DNA from: Cupriavidus plantarum
GTDB lineage: Bacteria; Pseudomonadota; Gammaproteobacteria; Burkholderiales; Burkholderiaceae
NCBI RefSeq assembly: GCF_905397285.1
Contig: NZ_CAJPUX010000005.1
Location: 1 to 64,000 of the forward strand
Length of the DNA: 64,000 nt
Reading direction: 5' to 3'
Under the pieces are notes generated by a model. It saw only the letters and a program-made list of their open reading frames with translations. It did no database searches and had not been told where the DNA came from. How positions within the stretch are numbered: the stretch's first letter is position 1; the number at the start of each line of letters is the position of its first letter. Shown here piece after piece: positions 26,622-34,662 of the stretch. Position numbers and translations under genes: made by a program.

Positions 26622-27533
26622 ATGAAGCGCCAATTCGACGACCTCCAGCTCGGCAGCATCGAACTCTTCAATCTCGCCGCGGAACTCAGCAGCTTCTCTG
26701 CCGCGGCCGTGGCCGCCGGCGTGACCCCCGCCGCGGTGAGCCGCAGCGTGTCGCGGCTCGAGGAACGGCTCGGCGTCCGGCTGTTCGTGCGGACCACGCG
26801 TCAGATCCGACTGACCGACGAAGGCCGCGCCTATTACGAACAGGCCCGCGTGGCGCTCGCCCAGCTCGTCGATGCCGAACGCATGGTCAGCGGCCAGCAT
26901 GCCGCGCCGTCCGGCCGGCTGCGCATCAGCCTGCCGACACCCTATGCCCACTATCGCGTGCTGCCGGCCCTGCCGGAATTCCGCAAGCGCTATCCGGATG
27001 TCGAGATGGACGTCCACATCAGCAACCGCAACGTGGACTTTGCCGATGACACGTTCGACCTGTCGATACGTGGCCGCGCGCCGGACGATTCGACGCTCAT
27101 CGCGCGCAAGCTGGAGGATGCCGAGATGGTCGTCGTCGGTACGCCGGCCTACCTGAAGAAGGCGCCGCCGCTGAGGTCGCTCGACGACCTGGCCGCGCAC
27201 GAATGCATCGGCTTCGACATGCCGAGCAGCGGCCGCCGGCTGCCGTGGATCTTTCAGGTGGATGGGGAAACCATCGAAGTCGCCACCACCGGCACCTACC
27301 GGACCGGCGAGGACGCCCTGGGCGGCGCCACCCTGGCGCGCGCGGGCGCCGGGCTGTTTCAGACCTATCGCTTCGTGGTCGAGCAGGATCTGCGCGACGG
27401 GACGCTGGTGGAGGTGCTAAAGGACTTCGGGGGCAGTTCGCGGCCATTCGTGCTGCTCTATCCGCACGCGCGCCATCTTTCCAGCCGCGTGCGCGCGCTC
27501 GTCGACTTCCTCGTCGAGAAATTCTCGGACTAA
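26622..27533 (+). CDS. LysR family regulator
   Basis: A 303-residue LysR-type regulator. The HTH (AAELSSFSAAAVAAGVTPAA, VSRSVSRLEERLGVRLFVRT) is followed by an effector domain (GRLRISLPTPYAHYRVLPAL, DTFDLSIRGRAPDDSTLIAR, TLARAGAGLFQTYRFV). It is divergent from the chemoreceptor gene with a 144-bp gap. No catabolic gene is adjacent downstream; the next gene is a second LysR, so its target is unclear. Confidence 0.9.
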   Translation: MKRQFDDLQLGSIELFNLAAELSSFSAAAVAAGVTPAAVSRSVSRLEERLGVRLFVRTTRQIRLTDEGRAYYEQARVALAQLVDAERMVSGQHAAPSGRLRISLPTPYAHYRVLPALPEFRKRYPDVEMDVHISNRNVDFADDTFDLSIRGRAPDDSTLIARKLEDAEMVVVGTPAYLKKAPPLRSLDDLAAHECIGFDMPSSGRRLPWIFQVDGETIEVATTGTYRTGEDALGGATLARAGAGLFQTYRFVVEQDLRDGTLVEVLKDFGGSSRPFVLLYPHARHLSSRVRALVDFLVEKFSD

Positions 27534-27541
27534 ACTTCGCC

Positions 27542-27583
27542 TTGACTTAAGTATCTCGATATACGAATATAAATTCCATATCG
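27542..27583 (+). promoter_or_regulatory. Candidate promoter with inverted repeat
   Basis: TTGACT (27542-27547) is separated by 17 bp from GAATAT (27565-27570) in an A+T-rich island that contrasts with its surroundings. An inverted repeat CGATAT-N15-ATATCG spans 27557-27583 over the -10. The layout fits autoregulation of the LysR gene at 27603. Confidence 0.45.
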
Positions 27584-27602
27584 ATCTTATTTAGAGATCA
27601 TT

Positions 27603-28499
27603 ATGGACCTCACCGAAGTCGAGATCTTCCGCGCCGTGGCGCAGGAACAGAGCGTCACGCGTGCCGCGGCGGTACTCGATCGTGCCCAATCCAACGTGAC
27701 CACGCGCGTCAAGCAGCTCGAAGAGTCGCTGGGCGTATCGCTGTTCCGCCGCGACAGCAAGCGGATGATCCTCACGCCCGAGGGGCAGCGCTTTCTTGGA
27801 TATGCCAACCGCCTGCTCGCGCTGGCCGAGGAAGCGCGGCAATCGATGCAGCAGGTCGTTCCCACGGGGCGGCTGCGCGTCGGATCGATGGAAGCGGCGG
27901 CCGCTAGCCGCCTCACCCATCCGCTGGCCCGCTTTCACAAGCAATGGCCCGACGTGGAGATCGAACTCCAGACCGGGACCACGCAGTTCCTGACCGACGC
28001 CGTGGCCGCCCATCGCGTCGACTGCGCGATCGTCGCCCATGCGCCAGCGGATACCGACAGCGATGGCGACACCGACAGCGCGCCGACATTCGCATCTGGC
28101 CTCGCGGGCACCTACCTGTTTACCGAAGACCTCGTGCTCGTGGTTCCGGCCAGCCACAAGCGCGTGCGCCGTCCATCGGACCTGACGATTCGCACGCTCG
28201 CCGCGTTCTCGCGCGGCTGCACGTATCGCCAGTGCGCGCTCGACTGGCTCGCCAGCGAAGGCGACCGCCCGCAGCACGACATCAAGGTGCTCGAGATGTC
28301 TTCGTATCACGCGATGCTCGCCAGCGTCAGTGCCGGTGCCGCGGTGGCGATCGTCCCGAAGTCGCTGCTGGACCAACATCGGTATGCGCTCGACGTACAG
28401 ACCGTCAGCCTGCGCAAGGTGCCGTCGTACCTGATCCGCCGCGAGGGCTATGACACGGTCGCGTACACGGCATTCCTCGAGGAGCTGCAGCGTGTCTAG
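27603..28499 (+). CDS. LysR family regulator (of the MFS-NMO operon)
   Basis: A 298-residue LysR-type regulator. HTH: AVAQEQSVTRAAAVLDRAQS and VKQLEESLGVSLFRRDSKRM. Effector domain: GRLRVGSMEAAAASRLTHPL and a hydrophilic insert around DTDSDGDTDSAPT. Its stop overlaps the GTG start of the MFS gene by 8 bp, so regulator, transporter and nitronate monooxygenase form one transcript. That is unusual for a LysR gene and suggests direct control of its own operon. Confidence 0.9.
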   Translation: MDLTEVEIFRAVAQEQSVTRAAAVLDRAQSNVTTRVKQLEESLGVSLFRRDSKRMILTPEGQRFLGYANRLLALAEEARQSMQQVVPTGRLRVGSMEAAAASRLTHPLARFHKQWPDVEIELQTGTTQFLTDAVAAHRVDCAIVAHAPADTDSDGDTDSAPTFASGLAGTYLFTEDLVLVVPASHKRVRRPSDLTIRTLAAFSRGCTYRQCALDWLASEGDRPQHDIKVLEMSSYHAMLASVSAGAAVAIVPKSLLDQHRYALDVQTVSLRKVPSYLIRREGYDTVAYTAFLEELQRV

Positions 28500-29667
28500 G
28501 CTCCCGTCCGTCACGCGGGCCGCGTCCGGCGCGGCCTCCGCCCCCGCCAAGGCGTCCCAACTCGGCGCCACCATCGCCGCGATGCTGGCATTGTCCGTGG
28601 CCATGGGCTTCGGCCGGTTTGCCTTCACGGGCATGTATCCGATCATGGTGCGCGACCATCTGCTGACCGTCGATGGCGGCTCGTGGGCGGCTTCCGGCAA
28701 CTACGCTGGGTATCTGCTCGGCGCGCTGCTCGCGTCGCGCATGCCGACCGCGCGCGCGGCGGGCATCGCGCGCATTGCGCTCGTCGGCACCGTGCTCGCC
28801 CTGCTCGCGCTGGCGCTGCCGATGCCGACCGGCGCGATCATCGTCATCCGTCTCGTCGCGGGCGTGCTCAGCGCATTCGGCCTCGTCGCTGCCGCGGTCT
28901 GGCTGTTCTCGCACGTCGGCAACCATCGCGGCGCGCCCCTGCTGTTCGCGGGCGTCGGCGTCGGCATACTCGCCTCCGCTGAAATCATCGCGGGCGGCAA
29001 CGTCGCGGGCTGGTCCAGTCCCGCGATGTGGATCGCGTTGTCCGTCGCGGCCGCCGCGTTCGTGCTGATCGCCTGGCCCGCCCTCGGGCGGGCGTATCCG
29101 CAAACCGGCGACGCGGCCGCGCACCACGCCGGCATCCCCGGACTCATCGGTCCCTGGGCCCTGATCGCCGCGTATGGGCTGGCCGGCTACGGCTATATCG
29201 TGACCGCGACCTATCTGCCGCTGTTCATCCACGATGCGCTGGGCCATATCGACCCCATTCACGTGTGGGCAGCCTTCGGCCTCGGCGCGGCCCCGTCCTG
29301 CTTCGCCTGGCATGCCGCGCACGAACGCTTCGGCACGCGGCGCGCGCTGTCGGTCAATCTGCTGCTGCAGGCGTTCGGCGTCCTGCTGCCCGTGCTCGTA
29401 CCGTCCTCCGCGGGCTACCTGGGCAGCGCGGTGCTGGTCGGCGCCACGTTCGTGGGCACCACGACCATCGCGCTGTCCGCCGCGCGGCATGTCGCCCACC
29501 GCGTTAACTTCAACCTCGTTGCCGTGCTTACCGCCGCCTATGGCATCGGCCAGATCGCGGGGCCGCTGGCGTCCACCGCGTTGATGAGCCAGTCGCACAG
29601 CTTCACGTGGCCGCTCGTCAGTGCCGCCGGCGCGCTCGTCGGCGCCATCGTCTTCTGTTTTCTCTGA
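28492..29667 (+). CDS. MFS transporter (YbfB/YjiJ family)
   Basis: A 391-residue, twelve-helix MFS protein of the YbfB/YjiJ group, with AAMLALSVAMGFGRFAFTGM at helix 1 (the GxGRFAFTxxxP signature) and NYAGYLLGALLASRMPT. The start is taken as GTG 28492, which overlaps the LysR stop and has GGAG 8 nt upstream; an ATG at 28450 lies inside the LysR gene. Helices GYGYIVTATYLPLFI and FNLVAVLTAAYGIGQIAGPL support the family. Substrate unknown; the next gene suggests nitro- or nitronate-type compounds. Confidence 0.87.
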   Translation: MSRLPSVTRAASGAASAPAKASQLGATIAAMLALSVAMGFGRFAFTGMYPIMVRDHLLTVDGGSWAASGNYAGYLLGALLASRMPTARAAGIARIALVGTVLALLALALPMPTGAIIVIRLVAGVLSAFGLVAAAVWLFSHVGNHRGAPLLFAGVGVGILASAEIIAGGNVAGWSSPAMWIALSVAAAAFVLIAWPALGRAYPQTGDAAAHHAGIPGLIGPWALIAAYGLAGYGYIVTATYLPLFIHDALGHIDPIHVWAAFGLGAAPSCFAWHAAHERFGTRRALSVNLLLQAFGVLLPVLVPSSAGYLGSAVLVGATFVGTTTIALSAARHVAHRVNFNLVAVLTAAYGIGQIAGPLASTALMSQSHSFTWPLVSAAGALVGAIVFCFL

Positions 29668-29698
29668 TCCTGCATCGCTTATCGCTCGCGAGTCCATC

Positions 29699-30781
29699 AT
29701 GTCCCTGCCCAATCCCCTGCTCTCCCGTCTCGGCATCGCGCTGCCGATCATCCAGGCCCCGATGGCGGGCGTCAGTACGCCGGCCATGGCGGCCGCGGTG
29801 TCCAACGCTGGCGGTCTCGGATCGCTCGGCGTGGGCGCAACCAATGCCGCGGGCGCGCGCAAGGTCATTCGCGAGACGCGCGCGCTGACCGGCAAGCCCT
29901 TCAACATCAACCTGTTCTGCCATCCGCCAGCGGTCGCGGATGTGGCGGTCGAGCGCGCATGGCTCGATTACCTCGCTCCGGAGTTTGCGAAGTGGGGCGC
30001 GGAGCCCCCGACGCGGCTCGCGGAAATCTACAAGAGCTTCGTCGCGGACGAGGAGATGCTGGAGATGCTGCTCGAGGAAAAGCCCGCCGTGGTCAGCCTG
30101 CATTTCGGGCTGCCGCGTCGCGAATGGCTGGACCGCCTGCACGCGGCCGGCATCTACCTGATGGCGAGCGCGACCAACCTCGCGGACGCGCGGCGGATCG
30201 AGGACGCCGGTGTCGACGCGATCGTCGCGCAGGGCGTGGAGGCCGGGGGTCATCGCGGGATGTTCGATCTGAACGCGGTGGATGAAGGCCTCGGCACGAT
30301 GGCGCTCGTGCGTATGCTCGTGAAGAACGTCGGGCTGCCCGTCATCGCCTCGGGCGGCATCATGGACGGCGCCGGCATCGCGGCGGCGCTCGCGCTGGGC
30401 GCGCAGGCCGCGCAACTGGGCACGGCGTTCGTCACGACGACCGAGTCGGCGGCCGATGCGGCCTATCGCAACGCGCTGCTCTCCGGCGCACCGTTCCGCA
30501 CGGCGTTCACGCGCTCGATCTCGGGCCGCGCCGCACGCGGCATCCACAACCGTTTGATGGCGCTCGGCGAGGCGCCCGGCCATCCGCGCGTGCCCGACTA
30601 TCCGATCGCGTACGACGCCGGCAAGTCGCTGCATGCGGCGGCCAAGGCCAAGGGCTCGGCCGACTATGCGGCGCAGTGGTCAGGACAGGCTGGTTCGCTC
30701 GCGCGCGCCATGTCGTCGGCCGAACTCGTGGCGACGCTCGCCTCGGAACTCGAGGGCACCATCAAGGCCCTGCGCGGCTGA
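29699..30781 (+). CDS. Nitronate monooxygenase (NMO family)
   Basis: A 360-residue FMN-dependent enzyme of the 2-nitropropane dioxygenase/nitronate monooxygenase family. It oxidises nitronates to carbonyls and nitrite. Family landmarks: LPIIQAPMAGVSTPAMAAAV, SNAGGLGSLGVG, AQGVEAGGHRGMF (with the class-I His), PVIASGGIMDGAGIAAALAL and GAQAAQLGTAFVTTTES. It lies 31 bp after the MFS gene in the same operon. This suggests uptake and detoxification of a nitro compound such as propionate-3-nitronate, controlled by the LysR gene in front. Confidence 0.92.
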   Translation: MSLPNPLLSRLGIALPIIQAPMAGVSTPAMAAAVSNAGGLGSLGVGATNAAGARKVIRETRALTGKPFNINLFCHPPAVADVAVERAWLDYLAPEFAKWGAEPPTRLAEIYKSFVADEEMLEMLLEEKPAVVSLHFGLPRREWLDRLHAAGIYLMASATNLADARRIEDAGVDAIVAQGVEAGGHRGMFDLNAVDEGLGTMALVRMLVKNVGLPVIASGGIMDGAGIAAALALGAQAAQLGTAFVTTTESAADAAYRNALLSGAPFRTAFTRSISGRAARGIHNRLMALGEAPGHPRVPDYPIAYDAGKSLHAAAKAKGSADYAAQWSGQAGSLARAMSSAELVATLASELEGTIKALRG

Positions 30782-30811
30782 CGTGCCCACCCGTGGGCAA
30801 TGCGGTTGGAG

Positions 30812-31804
30812 CTAGGCAGGCGACGCGACATGAAAAGCGGGCAGCACGTCCCGCGCGAGTTCGTCCATGACCTCGCGCGGCGGCCGTGGCGAGTCCGTGA
30901 GGTTGAACGCGACGTGATGCGTGCCCGCGTCGCGCATCGCCGCGAGCAGATCGACGAGGGCCCGCGCGCCCGTGCGGTAGCCCAGGGCCATCGGCACGGG
31001 CGGTTCGTCGCGGCGATCGCAGAGCTCGAGCCTCGTGGCCACGCCGAATGCCCGGAATTTCCCCGGCGCCCCGCGCTCGGCCGCATTGCGCCACATGCGA
31101 TAGCGGTCCCGCTGCGCGTCGGGGTCGCGATGGTAGGTCATCCACCCAATGGCATGGCGGGCGATCCAGTCCACGCTCTGCCCGCCGGAGCCCACGGCAA
31201 GCATCGGCACCGGCGCCGGCAGCCGCGGCAGGAGGTGGAAGTCCGGCGCGTCGTCGATCTGCCCTTCCGGCCGCCGGTCGGGCACCACGCGCGAAGGGTG
31301 ATCCAACGCCGCCGCCACGGTCTCCCAGTGCATGCGAAACAGATCGCGGCGCGCGTCGGTGTCCTGTCCGAACGCCGCGTACTCCGGTGGCCGGTCGCCC
31401 GAGCCGAGCCCCAGGATGAAGCGGCCACCCGACAGGTTGCTCACCGAGACCGCTCCTTTCGCGATATGGAGCGGGTGCCGCAGCGTGAGCACCACCGCGC
31501 CGCTCACGAGCGCGATGCGCCGCGTGCGCGCCGCCAGCGCGCCAAGCAGGACCCACGGGTCGAGATGACCGACGGGATCGGGATACGCGTCGCTGTTCAG
31601 CGGCACGTCCCGGACCCACAGCGCGCGAAAGCCCAGCGCGTCCGCGTGTTCGGCCAGCGCCAGTTGCTCGCCGAAGTCCGCGACGATCTCCCCCTTCCCC
31701 AGTAGCGGCAGGACGAGCCCGACGGACAACCGGTCCGGCTGGAAGACCCGCGCCTCGGCGGGTATCGCATCGCGCGCGGTGCTGGACGACACGTTCGACG
31801 ACAT
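30812..31804 (-). CDS. LLM-class flavin-dependent oxidoreductase (BA3436-like)
   Basis: A 330-residue bacterial-luciferase-like TIM barrel. Features: LSVGLVLPLLGKGEIVADFG, FGEQLALAEHADALGFRALW, LAARTRRIALVSGAVVLTLR, KGAVSVSNLSGGRFILGLGS and GDRPPEYAAFG. This resembles the luciferase-type oxidoreductases of the BA3436 family, whose substrates are unknown and which use reduced flavin. ATG 31804 is chosen on family N-terminus; upstream codons are Arg-rich and lack similarity. It is separate from the convergent NMO gene by 30 bp. Confidence 0.88.
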   Translation of the reverse strand: MSSNVSSSTARDAIPAEARVFQPDRLSVGLVLPLLGKGEIVADFGEQLALAEHADALGFRALWVRDVPLNSDAYPDPVGHLDPWVLLGALAARTRRIALVSGAVVLTLRHPLHIAKGAVSVSNLSGGRFILGLGSGDRPPEYAAFGQDTDARRDLFRMHWETVAAALDHPSRVVPDRRPEGQIDDAPDFHLLPRLPAPVPMLAVGSGGQSVDWIARHAIGWMTYHRDPDAQRDRYRMWRNAAERGAPGKFRAFGVATRLELCDRRDEPPVPMALGYRTGARALVDLLAAMRDAGTHHVAFNLTDSPRPPREVMDELARDVLPAFHVASPA

Positions 31805-31836
31805 GGTGCATTCTCCTGACGGTGACTCATGGAAGC

Positions 31837-33270
31837 CTATACCACGAGGTTGCCGCCGAGGTATTCCCATTCCGCGTTGGTGGTGGCATCCACCGGCGGT
31901 TCGGACAATGTACCCGGCACGTCGGTCCTCAACCGGAAGTACTCGAAGGTGCGGGCGGTCGGATGCGCGCGCACGAAGACCTCGCCCGCCTTCCCGTCAC
32001 TGGTGTCCGGCAGCCACGCGCGTATCCGCGCGGTGGCCTCGGCCGCCGTCGGCAAATCGTGGCCGAGGTGTTCCCAGTTCGCGTTGTCCCGCCCGCCGAT
32101 GGGCAGGTAGCCGTACTGCCCCTGCCGGTCGAGCGCGGCCAGACGGGCGAATTCGACGCGGTTCGTGTGCGGATTCACGTACGCGTAGATGTCGCCGACC
32201 GTACCCTGGCGTCCTTTCTCGCCCCACCGGCCCGTGCCAAGCACCTGGCGGGCGAGCTGCAGCGCTTCCGCCTGCATGCCGTACCGCTGCAGCATGGCGA
32301 ACACCCACGGCCAATATTCGCTCTGGCGCGCCTGCATTTGCGTCCCTAGCACAGTTCCCACTAGCCATTCGCGCTGTTCGGCGTCGAGCACGAACACACC
32401 GCCGCCCCGATCTTGCTGGCGCAGCGGGGACGCGATGCCCATCCGGGCGTCCGTCGCTAGCCCCGACGTCAGCAGGACCTGCTCGTCCAGATCGCGATCG
32501 CCGTGCAACAGTGCGCGGGCGTCGCTCGCCTGCCGCCGCCGGTGCGGATAGAACGCGCGCATGACCAGTGCATTGAACAGCTGGTGGGGGCTTCGGCCAT
32601 CGATGCGCTGCGGCTCCGCCCGCCGGTAGCCCGCGACGGACCGGTAGACGAGCGGGCGCGCCGAGGTGGCACCGGCGGCGATGGTCCCACTGCCGGGCGC
32701 CGGATGACGCAGCTGATAAGCATCCATGCGCCGCGCCTTCCGGCTGCCGGTCTGGGTGGAGCGGGATTCCGGCGCGCTGCCATACGCCACGAGCCGCGCG
32801 CCCTCGGTCATGTCGTCAGCGCCATCGACAAGCGCGGACTGCTCCTGCCGGTAGCTCGGCACGGGGGCCATCTCCCTGATCGCGGCACCCGGCAGCGGCC
32901 TCTCCAGCAGCATGATCGCGACGTCGCCAACGGGGCCGATGCGCCGCGGATATCGCACGAATCGGGCGCGCACGGCGCCGGCATCGGTCAGGACGAAGGC
33001 GGAGCGGCGGTGGGAGACGCGCGGCGCGCAGGAGCCCGCGGTCAGCATCACGCGCGGGGCGATGAGCGTGCCTCCGCAATGGGGCTGGCTCAACGACCAC
33101 CGCACGATTTGGCCTGGCGGCGGCCCGACGGGGGACCGCGCGGAGGGAGGCGTGACTGCGTGCCGCTGCTCCTGCTCCTGGGCATGCGCCTGCGCCCCGA
33201 CGGAGACCGGCACTGCCACGCCGCTCATCGATAGCAGCCATGCAACGTGAAATCGTCTGAGTGTCACCAC
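31837..33270 (-). CDS. Secreted trypsin-fold pseudoprotease with C-terminal tandem repeats
   Basis: A 477-residue exported protein with a Sec signal (cleavage near VSVGAQAHA). Residues 50-310 read as an S1 (trypsin-like) domain: HCGGTLIAPRVMLTAGSC, VGDVAIMLLERPL and DRGGGVFVLDAEQREWLVG. The catalytic residues are not conserved. The usual TAAHC is TAGSC (Ser80 in place of His) and GDSGG is QDRGG (Arg288 in place of Ser); only Asp116 remains. Residues 358-406 and 428-477 are a tandem repeat of about 50 residues, each ending in WE(H/Y)LG. It may bind rather than cut proteins. It is not a frameshifted gene, because it is one clean frame. Confidence 0.7.
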   Translation of the reverse strand: MVTLRRFHVAWLLSMSGVAVPVSVGAQAHAQEQEQRHAVTPPSARSPVGPPPGQIVRWSLSQPHCGGTLIAPRVMLTAGSCAPRVSHRRSAFVLTDAGAVRARFVRYPRRIGPVGDVAIMLLERPLPGAAIREMAPVPSYRQEQSALVDGADDMTEGARLVAYGSAPESRSTQTGSRKARRMDAYQLRHPAPGSGTIAAGATSARPLVYRSVAGYRRAEPQRIDGRSPHQLFNALVMRAFYPHRRRQASDARALLHGDRDLDEQVLLTSGLATDARMGIASPLRQQDRGGGVFVLDAEQREWLVGTVLGTQMQARQSEYWPWVFAMLQRYGMQAEALQLARQVLGTGRWGEKGRQGTVGDIYAYVNPHTNRVEFARLAALDRQGQYGYLPIGGRDNANWEHLGHDLPTAAEATARIRAWLPDTSDGKAGEVFVRAHPTARTFEYFRLRTDVPGTLSEPPVDATTNAEWEYLGGNLVV

Positions 33271-33540
33271 GAATACTCCCGGTTGGTTGGGAAAGCCGTC
33301 CGTGGGGAATGCCGGCAGCGTTCTGGGGCTGCGTGCGGGCGACAGTCTGGCACCGGCGTGCGGGCGATCGGATGACGCCGATCAAATCCACCGGCTTACG
33401 CGTGCCCGTCTTTCGTTGGGTATGCAGTAAATGCATGCAAATCAGCGGCGTGCGATGCGACGGGTGCCGTGCATCCATCAAACAATCCGGTTACGCCTGC
33501 GCGATACAATACGGGCCCTCCCATCGATTCCCATACCGCG

Positions 33541-34662
33541 ATGCCGCTGTCGAATCCTGAAAGCTGGCGCGGCAAGGCGCTGCTCGGGGGCTATCACGAT
33601 CAGCCCGAAAAGGAGCAGGCGGCGCTGCGGATCGCGCTCGGCGCGGTGGCGCTCGTGCTCTATATCGGCTACACGCTGATGTACCCCACCGCCGCCAACA
33701 TCGCCACTGTCGCGATGGTCGCGCTGTACGTGCTGTTCGGCGTGCTCAGCTACATCGTGCTGTTGCTCCAGCCGGGGCGCTCGAAATGGCGGCTCGCGGT
33801 GACTACCTGCATCGATCAGGGCATGGTCGTCGCCGCCCTCCTCATCGGCGGCCGGTCCGCGCTGCCGCTGCTGTTCGTCGTCTTCTGGTTCCTCGTGGGC
33901 GCCGGCTGCCGCTATGGCAAGGGTCCGCTGGCCCTCTCGTGCGCGGTCACGGTATTCGGGATGTCCGCGCTGATGGCAGTCGAGCCCTGGTGGGTGGCCA
34001 ACCGTCCCGCCGGGATCGGCCTCGTGCTCGGCGTGGCCGCCACCTCGCTTTACCTCTATGTCCTCGTCGACCGTCTCGAACGCCGCGCCGCGACCGATGG
34101 GCTGACCGGCCTGCAGAACCGCACGAGCCTGGACCGCGCCATCGAGCGCGCGCAGGCCACGCTCAGGCTGCAGGGGGGCCATGCCGCGCTGCTGCTCATC
34201 GACCTCGACGGCTTCAAGGAAGTCAACGATTCGTTCGGGCATGCGGTCGGCGACGAACTGCTGCTGCACTTCGCCCGCATGCTCGCGCGCGGCGCGCAGC
34301 GCGGCGACACCATCGCGCGGCTCGGTGGCGACGAGTTCGTCGTGCTGTCGGTGACCGCACAGACCCGCGTGCAGGCGCGCGCGCTGGCCAGCATGATTCA
34401 CGCGATGCTCGACGGCATGCGCCAGGTCGGCGGCCACGCGGTGACCATTTCGGCGAGCATCGGCATCTGCATGCTCGACGGCGCCAACACGCGGGAAGAC
34501 AACGATGTGCGCACCGTGATGAAACAGGCCGACCGCGCGATGTACCTCGCCAAGGAGCTGGGCAAGAAGCGCACGGCGTTCGCCGACGAGCTCGCGCAGA
34601 ACGACGCGAGCATGAACCAGCCGCCGCGGACGCGCTCCGCGGTGCTGCGCCAGCGCGGATGA
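33541..34662 (+). CDS. Membrane-bound diguanylate cyclase (GGDEF)
   Basis: A 373-residue c-di-GMP synthase. About five or six transmembrane helices occupy residues 30-170 (AALRIALGAVALVLYIGYTL, ATVAMVALYVLFGVLSYIVL and so on). The GGDEF domain follows: TDGLTGLQNRTSLDRAI, LIDLDGFKEVNDSFGHAVGD and the active-site RLGGDEFVVL. The inhibitory I-site RxxD is not intact (QRGD). The start at 33541 avoids a Pro/Asn-rich extension (ATG 33469 is also in frame). It overlaps the next gene by 4 bp (ATGA), making a cyclase/phosphodiesterase pair. Confidence 0.92.
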   Translation: MPLSNPESWRGKALLGGYHDQPEKEQAALRIALGAVALVLYIGYTLMYPTAANIATVAMVALYVLFGVLSYIVLLLQPGRSKWRLAVTTCIDQGMVVAALLIGGRSALPLLFVVFWFLVGAGCRYGKGPLALSCAVTVFGMSALMAVEPWWVANRPAGIGLVLGVAATSLYLYVLVDRLERRAATDGLTGLQNRTSLDRAIERAQATLRLQGGHAALLLIDLDGFKEVNDSFGHAVGDELLLHFARMLARGAQRGDTIARLGGDEFVVLSVTAQTRVQARALASMIHAMLDGMRQVGGHAVTISASIGICMLDGANTREDNDVRTVMKQADRAMYLAKELGKKRTAFADELAQNDASMNQPPRTRSAVLRQRG

